Shown: positions 8,057 through 15,829 of the stretch, piece after piece
Layout of the letters: each line of letters begins with the position of its first letter
Position numbering within the stretch: the stretch's first letter is position 1
Source: JAVBLU01 sp031553225
Lineage (GTDB): Bacteria > Bacillota > Clostridia > Christensenellales > UBA1750
Direction of reading: 5' to 3'
DNA: 64,000 nucleotides
NCBI GenBank assembly: GCA_031553225.1
Contig: JAVBLU010000013.1
Span: 115,355-179,354, forward strand
Notes under the pieces: generated by a model
The model's database searches: none
The model's input: only the letters and a program-made list of their open reading frames with translations
Told to the model about the DNA's origin: nothing
Translations under genes and position numbers: made by a program

Positions 8057-9112
8057 CTACTTGTGCGCGAACATCCGGGCGATGTAGTCCGTGGCGATGC
8101 GGATGTCCTCCGCCGCCTCCGGGGACGCACAGGGCGGCAGTTTTTCCCCGCGCACGGCGGCCAAAAAATTTTTGGCCTGATTCTGCATAGCGGAAACGGC
8201 CGGCAGCCGGGGCGCTTGCGCATAGCCCGCCCCGCCCGCCTTATCGCGCATCACGCTTACCGTGCCGCTGCGGCGCGCCGCGAGCGGCTCGGGCAGCTCG
8301 ACGTGCACGGATCCGTGCTCAAAACACACGGTGATCGTCTCGCCCCAGCCCTCCTTCAGGCTGTAGGGCTCCATCTCCAGCACGCCGCACACGCCGCTGC
8401 GGCTCTTTATCGCCAGCAGCGCGCCGGACGGGGCGGCATAGTCCAGCTCGTACGGCTCGCCCAGCATGTGGCGCAGATAGTTCACCTGGTGAATGTAGTA
8501 GTTGACGAAACGGAACTGCGCCTCCCCCATCTCTTTGGTGTAACCGGCAGGGAAGGGCTCCGGCTCATAGAAGGGATACGGTTCGTCCGTGTTGTACAGC
8601 CGCGGCGTGTACGCCTGCCAGTTGCCCACGGGCATGTGGATACGCACCAGGCGCATCTTGCCGAACTCGCCGGAGGCTCGCCACTCGTCCACCACCGCCT
8701 TGGCGTACTCAGTGGCGGGATCGGAGCGCTTGTGGTATGCCACCATATGGAACGTGCCGCTCTTATCGGCGCAGTCCACCAGCTTCTTCGCCGTGTCCAT
8801 CCCCAGGCAGAGGGCTTTCTCAGTCAGCAGCGGCTTTCGCTGCGCCAGAATCATGGGGACGACGTTGCAGTGGTTGCGAAACTGCTGCGCGGACACCACG
8901 GCGTCGTACGCAACGCCGGAGGCGACCAGATCGGCAAAGTCGCCAAACACGTGCGGTATGCCGCAGCGCTCGCCCACAAGGCGGGCAAGCTCGGGCTTTT
9001 TCTCGGCCAGAGCGACGACGGTGCATTCCTCCGGAAGGTTCAGGTAGTTGAGCAAATGCGCGTTTTGGCCCATGTAGCCCGCGCCCACAAACGCCAAGCG
9101 CAGCTTATCCAT
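8057..9112 (-). CDS. Gfo/Idh/MocA family NAD(P)-dependent oxidoreductase
   Basis: A 351-residue sugar dehydrogenase-like protein. The N-terminal Rossmann fold has FVGAGYMGQNAH at residues 8-19, followed by the typical AEKKPELA segment and the EKALCLGMDTA stretch (the EKP-equivalent region). The C-terminal half is the alpha/beta substrate domain with HMVAYHKRSDPA and NYYIHQVNYLRHML. The start at 9112 was chosen because the longer frame adds a Thr/Arg-rich segment overlapping the next gene. The family oxidises or reduces sugars and cyclitols. Its place between an FG-GAP protein and a GH4 enzyme fits a glycoside pathway; the substrate is unknown. Confidence 0.9.
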   Translation of the reverse strand: MDKLRLAFVGAGYMGQNAHLLNYLNLPEECTVVALAEKKPELARLVGERCGIPHVFGDFADLVASGVAYDAVVSAQQFRNHCNVVPMILAQRKPLLTEKALCLGMDTAKKLVDCADKSGTFHMVAYHKRSDPATEYAKAVVDEWRASGEFGKMRLVRIHMPVGNWQAYTPRLYNTDEPYPFYEPEPFPAGYTKEMGEAQFRFVNYYIHQVNYLRHMLGEPYELDYAAPSGALLAIKSRSGVCGVLEMEPYSLKEGWGETITVCFEHGSVHVELPEPLAARRSGTVSVMRDKAGGAGYAQAPRLPAVSAMQNQAKNFLAAVRGEKLPPCASPEAAEDIRIATDYIARMFAHK

Positions 9113-9128
9113 ATCGCTTCCCGCCCTT

Positions 9129-10217
9129 CTATCGCGCGCTCCTGTTTTTGAACAGATACAGGCCCTCTTTGCCCGGAGCGACAAGGTCCGGGTATCCGTG
9201 GCCATCGAAGTCGTGCAGCCAGAAATAGATGCCAACCCCCGAAGCGTCCCCTGGCATGCCATAATCCAGCGTCACGCGATCAAAACGCCCACCGCGCACA
9301 TGGTCGAATACGTACACGCCGATGGGGTTGTGCTCGCCCGGGTCGCGGCCGTTGTGCGCAAAGTACCGCGCGCCCGTCACCAGCTCCGGCTCGCCGTCGC
9401 CGTCCACGTCGCACAGCTGCATGTCGTGGTACTGCGAGCCGGAGGTTTCGATGTCGTGCTTCACCCAGCCGCGCGTGCCGTCGGCCTGCGGCCGCTGTTC
9501 GTACCAGTGAAGGCCGAAGTTATGACCCTGGCCCACGATGATGTCCTGAAGGCCCCGGCCGAGCACGTCGTACCCCAGAATGGGCACGCTGGCCGAGCCG
9601 AAATCCCACTCCGGGTGGAACGTCCAGTGGTCCATATACGGGTCCGGCGGCTGCTCAAGCCAACCGTTGGCCAGCAAAACGTCCACGCGGCCGTCGCCGT
9701 TGATGTCCGCGAACCCAAGGCCGTGCCTTGCCGGTTGGTCGCCGATCACGTGGCGCGTAAAGCGTCCCAAGCCGCGCCCGTTCTCGTCCTTTACAAGCTT
9801 AAAAAAGGTGGCGGCTGAGTGCGGCATGTTCGGAAAGATCTCGGGCGTGCCGCACCCGTCGATGTCGAAAACGCGTATCGTCTCGATGTTCGTGCAGCCG
9901 CCGACACGGTGCGTCGTCCAAGCGCCGCCCTTGGCCCCCGGGTTCTGCCGCCAATACAAGCTGTCATCGAACCATGAGCCGGACACGATATCCGGCAAGC
10001 CGTCCCCGTCCACATCCATGGGGATATCGGCAAAATCACACAGGTACTCGCCCGAGGATGCGATATCGCAAATTTTGTGCTTTTTCGTAAAGTCCGGCCC
10101 CTGATACCAGTGCGACCCGCATACGATGTCGGCGATGCCGTCGCCGTTCACGTCACACACGCTGCATGCCTCAAAAGCTCCCCGGTCAATCAAACGCTTT
10201 TCAAAGGAAATAGCCAT
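9129..10217 (-). CDS. FG-GAP/VCBS-type beta-propeller repeat protein without a signal peptide
   Basis: A 362-residue repeat protein with at least six calcium-loop motifs of the form D-x-D/N-G-x-G: DVNGDG, DVDGDG (twice), DIDGCG, DINGDG and DFDGHG, spaced about 50-60 residues apart. This is the signature of an FG-GAP beta-propeller. Unusually, the N-terminus MAISFEKRLIDRG is polar and there is no signal peptide or anchor, so it should stay in the cytoplasm. The start at 10217 lies one base after the DUF4180 stop (TGACATG), indicating coupling. It may be an enzyme with a propeller fold acting in the same glycoside pathway, but no catalytic site is evident. Confidence 0.85.
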   Translation of the reverse strand: MAISFEKRLIDRGAFEACSVCDVNGDGIADIVCGSHWYQGPDFTKKHKICDIASSGEYLCDFADIPMDVDGDGLPDIVSGSWFDDSLYWRQNPGAKGGAWTTHRVGGCTNIETIRVFDIDGCGTPEIFPNMPHSAATFFKLVKDENGRGLGRFTRHVIGDQPARHGLGFADINGDGRVDVLLANGWLEQPPDPYMDHWTFHPEWDFGSASVPILGYDVLGRGLQDIIVGQGHNFGLHWYEQRPQADGTRGWVKHDIETSGSQYHDMQLCDVDGDGEPELVTGARYFAHNGRDPGEHNPIGVYVFDHVRGGRFDRVTLDYGMPGDASGVGIYFWLHDFDGHGYPDLVAPGKEGLYLFKNRSAR

Positions 10218-10218
10218 G

Positions 10219-10572
10219 TCAGCCCTCCTCTGCCCAGCGCACCGCCTCCGCCTCGTCGGCGGCGAAGCGCACGCTTCCGCCTTTGTTGCTCTCGTAGATG
10301 AAGTCACGCAGGGCCGCGCTAGAGTATATGGAAAAATCGCCCACGACGGCAACGCGAAAACGGTAGTTGACCAGCGTTTGCAGCATGTCGCCCGCAAAGC
10401 CGGAGCGCAGCTCAAAAAAGCTCTCCGGGAGGCACGCTTTGAGGAAAACCCCGGCGGAGCACTCCTCACCAAACATCAGGCCAACGGCGTCGCGCACGTC
10501 CTGCGGCACGGCAATGCATCCCTTTTCCTCAAACACGGCGATGTTGCCGTTTTTCCCCTTGATCACCCGCAT
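10219..10572 (-). CDS. DUF4180 domain protein
   Basis: A 117-residue protein with the DUF4180 layout: an N-terminal strand segment (MRVIKGKNGNIAVF), then FRVAVVGDFSIY and LRDFIYESNKGGSVRF at the C-terminal end. The function of the family is not established. The ATG at 10572 is preferred to the GTG six bases upstream because AGGAGG lies 6 bases before it and abuts the GTG. It is the second gene of the operon, 24 bases after the Nim-like gene and one base from the FG-GAP start. Confidence 0.8.
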   Translation of the reverse strand: MRVIKGKNGNIAVFEEKGCIAVPQDVRDAVGLMFGEECSAGVFLKACLPESFFELRSGFAGDMLQTLVNYRFRVAVVGDFSIYSSAALRDFIYESNKGGSVRFAADEAEAVRWAEEG

Positions 10573-10596
10573 GAGCACCCTCCTGTCACGCCCCGA

Positions 10597-11172
10597 TTAT
10601 ACCCCATGTCCGGGGCGATGACAAGAAATGGCTCGGTCCGGGCCCGCCTTATCCGCAGGGCCGGGCGTTCCGCCGGTTTGGGACCCGCCGGGCGCAAGGC
10701 GGCGCTTGGCGCTAAGCGTTGCCATGTCCACGTCCAGGGCGAGCACGGCCACGGCGGCCATCGGGGCGGCGGCATAGGAAAAATCATCCCGCCCGGCAAA
10801 CTTGCGCATGATGGCGTTCAGCCCCGTGCGGCGCTGCACGGGGTTCTCCAGAATGCGCACTGCGCCTTCGGCCATCACGCTTTCATAATTAAGGCCATAA
10901 CCGCATGCCTCCGCGGCGGTCGTCACGTTGATGGCACGGTCCATCTCCAAGAACACGCGCGGGCTTTCGCGCAGGGCGTCCATCTTTCGGCCCTCGCGCG
11001 CAGCGTGCATATACAGCGTCAGGCGTCCGTCCGCACTCCATTCCTCGCCGAAACACAGCGGCACGATATACGGCCGCCCCTGCGCCACCATGCCCAGGCG
11101 GCACACGCTGCAGCGCGCAACGATCTCCACGATCTCCGGTTTTTCCGTAACGGCTCGATCCTGTCTGCGCAT
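10597..11172 (-). CDS. Pyridoxamine 5'-phosphate oxidase-related flavoprotein (Nim-like)
   Basis: A 191-residue member of the FMN-binding split barrel group related to 5-nitroimidazole reductase NimA. Visible matches are CRLGMVAQGRPYIVPLCFG, FLEMD, YESVMAEGAVRIL and the later FSYAAAPMAAVAVLALDVD. The usual family length is about 155-165, and the last 35 residues here (from about residue 157) are Gly/Pro/Arg-rich and match nothing, as if the original stop was lost. The start at 11172 follows GAGGTGG by 5 bases. It is the first gene of the minus-strand operon. The substrate is unknown; nitro-reduction is only one possibility. Confidence 0.78.
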   Translation of the reverse strand: MRRQDRAVTEKPEIVEIVARCSVCRLGMVAQGRPYIVPLCFGEEWSADGRLTLYMHAAREGRKMDALRESPRVFLEMDRAINVTTAAEACGYGLNYESVMAEGAVRILENPVQRRTGLNAIMRKFAGRDDFSYAAAPMAAVAVLALDVDMATLSAKRRLAPGGSQTGGTPGPADKAGPDRAISCHRPGHGV

Positions 11173-11190
11173 GCGCACCACCTCGCAGCC

Positions 11191-11219
11191 ATTATAGTCC
11201 GCACCAATCGGATGGGCAA
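11191..11219 (-). promoter_or_regulatory. Promoter of the Nim-like/DUF4180/GH4 operon
   Basis: TTGCCC (11214-11219), a 17-base spacer and a perfect TATAAT (11191-11196) on the minus strand. The predicted start lies about a dozen bases from the first gene, leaving no room for a riboswitch. Confidence 0.72.
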
Positions 11220-11230
11220 CACATGGCTGC

Positions 11231-11266
11231 AAAAAGGCGCGTCCTCCGTCTTTGGGAGAGCGCGCC
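11231..11266 (-). terminator. Intrinsic terminator of the beta-helix gene
   Basis: On the minus strand GGCGCG pairs with CGCGCC (11261-11266 with 11236-11241), the stem continuing through CTCC/GGAG with one mismatch, followed by five T residues (11231-11235). It lies about 20 bases after the stop of the beta-helix gene. Confidence 0.75.
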
Positions 11267-11284
11267 GTCTTTCGCTTTGACGAG

Positions 11285-12607
11285 TTACTCGGCCACGAGC
11301 GCGTAGGCGCCCAGCGCCGTCACCTCCACGGCCACGCGGCCGTCGGCGACGGCTGCGGCGAGGGAGCGCACGTTGCCCCCTTCCAGGCATAGCACGTGCA
11401 CGAGCGTGCCGGCGGGCAGATCGGTGGCGATGGCCAGCTCGCTCACCTCGCCCGGCTGGCTCAAGGACAGTTCGAACACAAGCGCGGGGGCGGCGCCGAA
11501 CTCCCGCTGCGCCGCGGCGGTCAGGGCGTCGAAGGCCTCGCCCGCGACGAGAGACACGCCGATGAGCTGCGTGCGTTCGGCAAACGCACCGTACGCCGTT
11601 ATGCGCAGCGGCACATGCACAAGGCTGCGCAAAACGCCTTGTGCCGCCCGGTCCGGGCCGGAGCCGTTTCCGGCGATGACCTGCGTCGGAGGGAGCGCCG
11701 GGGGCAACGGGGTCTCAATGTCGCGGTATCCGTTGGGCACGTCGTATACGGTATGGGGCGTATTGCCTCTGAACACGCTGCCCTGGTCCACGATGACCGT
11801 TCCGTTCGTCCCAGCAAAGGGGAACAGGAAACCCGAGGCCACGGCGCCTGTCAGCTTGGATGCATCCACAAGGGCGTCGCCGGCTGTGCTGGAATTGTTG
11901 ATAAACGTGCAGTCGTTCAGCGTGATCTGGCTTGTCGGGCCCGCTTCCAGCGCCGCGCCGGCTCCTTGAAAGAGCGACTGCTGCACGATGCAGGCGTTAT
12001 CGATGAAGCTGCTGCCGCTTACATAGGCGTCATCCGCCAGTTGAACGGCCGAACCGCCGAACCATCCCGCCCTATTGTTGATAAACGAGCAGTCCGTGAT
12101 CGTCGCCAGGTACCCTATATTCCCCCGCGAAACGGCGCCGCCGCCCGTGGTCGCGGTATTATCGGTAAACACGCTGCTGTCCAGCACCAGGCCACCGTCG
12201 ACGGCGAGCGCCCCGCCCGTCATCGCGTGGTTGTCGTCGAACGTGCAGTCCGTCACCGTCGCCGATCCTGTGACATAGACGGCCCCGCCCCGGTCCGCAC
12301 CTGCATGTCCGTCTGTCAGCGTCAGGTTGGACATGGTCAAATCTGCGTTGACGGTGATGAGCCGCACATTGCCGTTTCCGGTCAGCGTGTGGTTGTTGCC
12401 GTTGATCGCGACGTCGTTGTTGAAAGACACCGTTGTCGCAGCGGGGTCATAGATGATGTCGGCAACGATGTTCACATCCGTCTCATTATCCGCCGCAGCC
12501 TGCTTCAGGGCAGTGTAGCTGCCTACATCCACCGCGTAGGCTACGACAGGGGTCAGCAGAAGCAGTACAACAAGGAACAAAACGGCGGTTCGCCTGCCGA
12601 CTATCAT
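11285..12607 (-). CDS. Secreted right-handed beta-helix protein with Pmp-like repeats
   Basis: A 440-residue exported protein. Residues 1-25 (MIVGRR then a long hydrophobic run ending AYA) are a signal peptide. Residues about 30-260 carry repeated units of the type CTF/SF-x-x-N followed by GGA/GGS, the FxxN and GGA[ILVY] pattern known from chlamydial Pmp proteins and other parallel beta-helices. The C-terminal 110 residues form a separate, probably beta-sandwich domain ending GAYALVAE. There is no LPxTG or C-terminal anchor. The start at 12607 has AAGGA upstream, while the in-frame ATG at 12631 has none. A decayed copy lies upstream. It may be a surface or matrix protein; ligand unknown. Confidence 0.82.
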   Translation of the reverse strand: MIVGRRTAVLFLVVLLLLTPVVAYAVDVGSYTALKQAAADNETDVNIVADIIYDPAATTVSFNNDVAINGNNHTLTGNGNVRLITVNADLTMSNLTLTDGHAGADRGGAVYVTGSATVTDCTFDDNHAMTGGALAVDGGLVLDSSVFTDNTATTGGGAVSRGNIGYLATITDCSFINNRAGWFGGSAVQLADDAYVSGSSFIDNACIVQQSLFQGAGAALEAGPTSQITLNDCTFINNSSTAGDALVDASKLTGAVASGFLFPFAGTNGTVIVDQGSVFRGNTPHTVYDVPNGYRDIETPLPPALPPTQVIAGNGSGPDRAAQGVLRSLVHVPLRITAYGAFAERTQLIGVSLVAGEAFDALTAAAQREFGAAPALVFELSLSQPGEVSELAIATDLPAGTLVHVLCLEGGNVRSLAAAVADGRVAVEVTALGAYALVAE

Positions 12608-12657
12608 GGCCACCCATCCTTTCGTGTTCATACGGTACCAAATACAAGCTCACCGCA

Positions 12658-13384
12658 TCACGCGCCGCGCGGAGCGTCAATGTGTATGGTGCCATCTAGC
12701 GCTGTGCGCACATGCACAAGCACACCGGCAGGCAAACTGGTGGCGATGGCCGGCCCGTCCGCTTGCCCGGCTGGCTAAAGCGTCTCGCCAACAAGCGCCC
12801 GGCACCGCCGTGTCTCGCTAGCTGAGCACCTGAGACGACCAGCTACTTGCATACGAGGGAGAAAACATATGTAAGGATATCCCAAACGCCCCGTGGTCAT
12901 ATGTCAAACATTTTATACTATCGTCCTGTTTTATCTTCCTGTTTAGCGTGGACCGAGGAGACTTCTCTCACTGTACCGACACGGCTGCCGCGGCTTTGGG
13001 ACCCTTAGGCTGTGAAAACAAAGGCAGCCCGGGCCGTATATGCTCCAAGGCGGTCCCGCCATTATATGGAGGAACCGCCAAACTTTTGCTGCGCCGCGGC
13101 ATAAGCGGCGTCATAGCCCGCGCAACCGGTAAAGTCCGAGCCGATGAGCCGCATATCCGCGCAAACGCTCGTACGCCGTTGCGCCCAAGCGCGCGTTGTC
13201 TGGCTGCGCAGGGCGCCGTGCACCGTCCGGACGGGGCCGAATGCTTTCCGCAGGCACCAGGCCGGGCGCTTAGAACAACGGCTATGCCATTCGGGCATAT
13301 ATGGCGCGGGCGCATTGCCGCTGAACACGGCGGCGTCGCCCGCCGTCATGGTCCCGTCCGCTTTGGCTGAGATGGCGGACGCCC
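12658..13384 (-). pseudogene. Decayed paralogue of the beta-helix gene
   Basis: Two stretches match the C-terminal domain of the neighbouring beta-helix protein. The fragment at about 13384-13062 reads AVFSGNAP, then RLIGSDFTGCAGYDAAYAA and AAQQKFGG, aligning with SVFRGNTP, TQLIGVSLVAGEAFDALTA and AAQREFGA. The fragment at about 12780-12658 reads AIATSLPAGVLVHV then a stop, aligning with AIATDLPAGTLVHV. The fragments are in different frames, about 280 bases of unmatched sequence separate them where the intact gene has about 20 codons, and the whole N-terminal helix is missing. No functional reading frame remains. Confidence 0.72.
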
Positions 13385-13428
13385 GTGGCGCACGCCGCCC
13401 GGCACTGCAACCAAGAACGCATGTATAC

Positions 13429-14823
13429 TCAGGGTTTCAGCAGCGCATACAGCGCATGGCTGGAGAGGCTTCTCCCACCGCCCCGGTAGAACGGCCGCAC
13501 CGTGTCCGGGCCCTCCAGCCGCGCCAGCGCGAGCCGGCCGTCGTCCGACAGGTCGCTGAGGTACTCGGTGTTCTGGATGCGCCATTCGGTGCGGCTTTCG
13601 GCGTGCGTGAGACCCCAGCGCACGATCAGGGCGTCCGGGTTGGCAAAACCGAGCGCCACATACCAGCCAACAAGCGCAAGCGCGCAAACGGCCATCAGCG
13701 GCAGGCGTTCCTTCACAAGCCGTACAGCGGTAAGCGCAAGCACAGCGGCGAGGTAGATAATGAACCACGCCGACAAAAGCCGCAGCCAGGTGATGCCGTA
13801 GGTCTGGATGTACAGCCACAGCCGCACCGCCCCTGAGGCGAGCATAAGCCCCGAGAGCGCAAGCAGCGCGGTGAGCAGCCCGGTAAGCGCTGGCGTTCTT
13901 TGCGTATAGCGCAGCGTCACGCCAAAGAGCGCCAGGTTGATGGCCACCACCGCAATGAGTTGCCCAAAGCCCTGCCTTGCGTACTGCGCGTAGGTAAGCC
14001 CGTGCGGAAGCCCGGCCCGGGCGAACAGGTAGGTGAACTGCACCACGCCGAAGAGCGTGTACACAAACACGGCGATGCTGAGCACCGTGCCGATGATCAC
14101 GCCGTCCATGCGCTGCGCGGTGGGTTCGCCCAACTCGCGGTAGCGCATGAACCGAGCGTTCCAGAAAAAAGAGAAGAAGAGCAGCCCGATCACAAAGACC
14201 ACAACGACGTGCACGACGATGTCGGACAGGCTGTTCAGACTCCAGGCCTCCAGAGCGTAATAGGCGAAAACCTGATCGGCCCCGGTGAGCAGCGGCATCA
14301 CTACGGCCAGCAGCGGCACGGCCAGCGCCGCGCCGATGAGCACGCGGCGCAGGTTTCCCCCCTTGCCGCCAGCGGTCAGCGATCCAACGGCCTGAAAACA
14401 CGCGGGAATGCCGGAAAACGGCCACACGAACCACCCCAGCAGCCAGCGCAGCGCCACTTCGCCCGCGCGCTTCGGGTTGACGCCGCCCAGGCAGACCGCA
14501 AGCGCCATGAGCACGCAGGGCAGTACGAACACGGTGAGCTCGCCGTACCTGCCGTTGTAGTCGAAGATCAGGTTCCACACCGAGAGCAGGCCGCAACAGC
14601 CCGCCAGGTACCACGCCCGGCCGTCGCGCAGGCGATCGCGGTTGACCACGCAAAATAGGCCCAGGAGGCAAAGCCAGAAGATGGCCGCAAAATAAGGCAA
14701 ATCCGCACCGAAAGGGGCCACGAGCAGCCGGTCGGCAAGCACGCCGATCACGAGCCCCACAAGCAGAAGCCATCGTCCCAACCGCCGGTTCTCGCCCGGG
14801 CGGGCTTCCTCACACATGATCAT
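13429..14823 (-). CDS. DUF4173/DUF4153-type multi-spanning membrane protein
   Basis: A 464-residue integral membrane protein with about a dozen hydrophobic segments covering residues 18-400 and a soluble C-terminal tail of about 65 residues. The segment GLTYAQYARQGFGQL and the preceding LFGVVQFTYLF are the recognisable signature of the DUF4173/DUF4153 group, whose function is not known. The ATG at 14823 lies inside the end of the XRE regulator gene and has GAGGA 8 bases upstream, so it is coupled to that gene. The context suggests a membrane system controlled by the XRE repressor. A transport or cell-envelope role is an inference only. Confidence 0.8.
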   Translation of the reverse strand: MIMCEEARPGENRRLGRWLLLVGLVIGVLADRLLVAPFGADLPYFAAIFWLCLLGLFCVVNRDRLRDGRAWYLAGCCGLLSVWNLIFDYNGRYGELTVFVLPCVLMALAVCLGGVNPKRAGEVALRWLLGWFVWPFSGIPACFQAVGSLTAGGKGGNLRRVLIGAALAVPLLAVVMPLLTGADQVFAYYALEAWSLNSLSDIVVHVVVVFVIGLLFFSFFWNARFMRYRELGEPTAQRMDGVIIGTVLSIAVFVYTLFGVVQFTYLFARAGLPHGLTYAQYARQGFGQLIAVVAINLALFGVTLRYTQRTPALTGLLTALLALSGLMLASGAVRLWLYIQTYGITWLRLLSAWFIIYLAAVLALTAVRLVKERLPLMAVCALALVGWYVALGFANPDALIVRWGLTHAESRTEWRIQNTEYLSDLSDDGRLALARLEGPDTVRPFYRGGGRSLSSHALYALLKP

Positions 14824-15043
14824 CGTCGCTTTCCTCCTGCTCGCCTTCCACGTATTCAAACAGATCGCCGGGCTGGCAGCAAAGCACCTTGCAAAGCCGG
14901 TCCAGGGTGGAGAAGCGCACAGCCTTGCCCCTTCCATTTTTTAGAATGGACAGGTTCGCCTGCGTCAGACCCACCCGCTCGGCCAGCTCGGTTAACCCCA
15001 CCTTGCGGCGCGCCATCATCACATCCAGGTTCACCACGATCAC
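14810..15043 (-). CDS. Small XRE-family helix-turn-helix regulator (YozG-like)
   Basis: A 77-residue Cro/CI-type DNA-binding protein. The helix-turn-helix runs from MMARRKVGLTELAERVG through LTQANLSILKNGRGKAV, followed by LDRLCKVLCCQPGDLFEY, which is the typical compact YozG-like architecture with an acidic tail. The start is a GTG at 15043 with GGGGGAG a few bases upstream; the longer frame from 15454 is antisense-like noise through the DUF2975 gene. It sits 11 bases after the DUF2975 gene and overlaps the DUF4173 gene. Such regulators commonly pair with DUF2975 membrane proteins. It probably represses its own operon. Confidence 0.86.
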   Translation of the reverse strand: MIVVNLDVMMARRKVGLTELAERVGLTQANLSILKNGRGKAVRFSTLDRLCKVLCCQPGDLFEYVEGEQEESDDDHV

Positions 15044-15054
15044 GGCGCTCCCCC

Positions 15055-15513
15055 CTATATCGTCAGGTCGTTTTCGCGCTTGTAGGCCAACGCCTGACGG
15101 AACAGATCGCACAGTGTGAAGGCGCACAGCGCACAGATGAGCAGCACCACCCCGCACACGCAGGTAAGGATGGTGAAAAACCAGACGCATTTGCCCAGGA
15201 ACAGCGCTGCAAGCGCGAGCCCCGCCCAGCCGACGCGACGCAGCGCACGCACGTTGCGGGCGCAGAAGGGTGATTTGGGAACGGTGCGCAGCATGCCGAT
15301 CATCTCGCCCAGGATCCACAGCCCCAGTGCGGCCGCGACCAGCAGGAATGCGAGCAGAAAACCGTAGTAGCCCGGCACCGCCTGGAAGGCGTCCGTCAGG
15401 AAGATCACCGATCTGTTCAGCGTCCATGGCAGCAAGCACGCGGCGGACAGACAAGCGGCAAACAGAGCGTACAGGGTGAACAGCAGACCGACGGCGAAGC
15501 GCGATGTCTTCAT
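15055..15513 (-). CDS. DUF2975 membrane protein
   Basis: A 152-residue protein with four predicted transmembrane helices (about residues 8-30, 47-68, 93-112 and 114-135) and the DUF2975 loop FCARNVRALRRVGWAG between helices 2 and 3. The family function is unknown, but its genes are regularly followed by a small YozG-like regulator, as here. ATG at 15513 has AAAGAGGG upstream. It is the first gene of a three-gene operon with the XRE regulator and the DUF4173 protein. Confidence 0.86.
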   Translation of the reverse strand: MKTSRFAVGLLFTLYALFAACLSAACLLPWTLNRSVIFLTDAFQAVPGYYGFLLAFLLVAAALGLWILGEMIGMLRTVPKSPFCARNVRALRRVGWAGLALAALFLGKCVWFFTILTCVCGVVLLICALCAFTLCDLFRQALAYKRENDLTI

Positions 15514-15545
15514 GGCGACCCTCTTTCCATTTCGCAGCTGCGCAT

Positions 15546-15574
15546 ATGATACCACGTCGTCCATTGAATTACAA
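15546..15574 (-). promoter_or_regulatory. Promoter of the DUF2975-XRE-DUF4173 operon
   Basis: TTGTAA (15569-15574) and TATCAT (15546-15551) on the minus strand with a 17-base spacer, about 35 bases before the DUF2975 start codon. Confidence 0.65.
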
Positions 15575-15583
15575 TCTAATTTT

Positions 15584-15596
15584 ATCGTTTTTCGAT
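15584..15596. promoter_or_regulatory. Short palindrome, possible XRE operator
   Basis: ATCG-TTTTT-CGAT is a perfect inverted repeat 10 bases upstream of the -35 element, in an AT-rich stretch with a further TTTATCG copy about 20 bases away. The position suits binding by the operon-encoded regulator, but the arms are short. Confidence 0.35.
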
Positions 15597-15791
15597 GTTT
15601 TTTATTCGTTTATCGGTATTCCATGGGCTACGTAGATATGCGTTGCGAAAAGGCCGCTTCCGCTCCCGGGGGATGAAAAAACCGGGCGGCGCGGCCGTCC
15701 GGCTGGGGCGCTTCACACCGTGGCCTTGCCGGCGGCCAAGACGCACCGGTTTCGTGCGTCCGCCGCTGTGACAAAGAGGAAAGATGAACGA

Positions 15792-15829
15792 AGCCGCAAA
15801 CCTCCGCGCTCAGCGGGCGGTTTGCGGCT
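15792..15829 (-). terminator. Terminator after tsaB-rimI
   Basis: An 11-bp perfect stem, AGCCGCAAACC with GGTTTGCGGCT, lies directly at the stop codon of the fusion gene and is followed on the minus strand by TTCGTTC. The loop can extend the stem with further C-G pairs. Confidence 0.75.

Larger units (their letters stand above)
15514..15791. other. Intergenic region upstream of the DUF2975 operon
   Basis: It holds the DUF2975 promoter and a candidate operator (listed separately). The first 100 bases or so beyond the start codon are clearly AT-richer than the surrounding DNA, as expected for a control region. The part from about 15650 to 15790 is GC-rich and I see no gene, repeat or RNA element in it. 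Confidence 0.6.
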
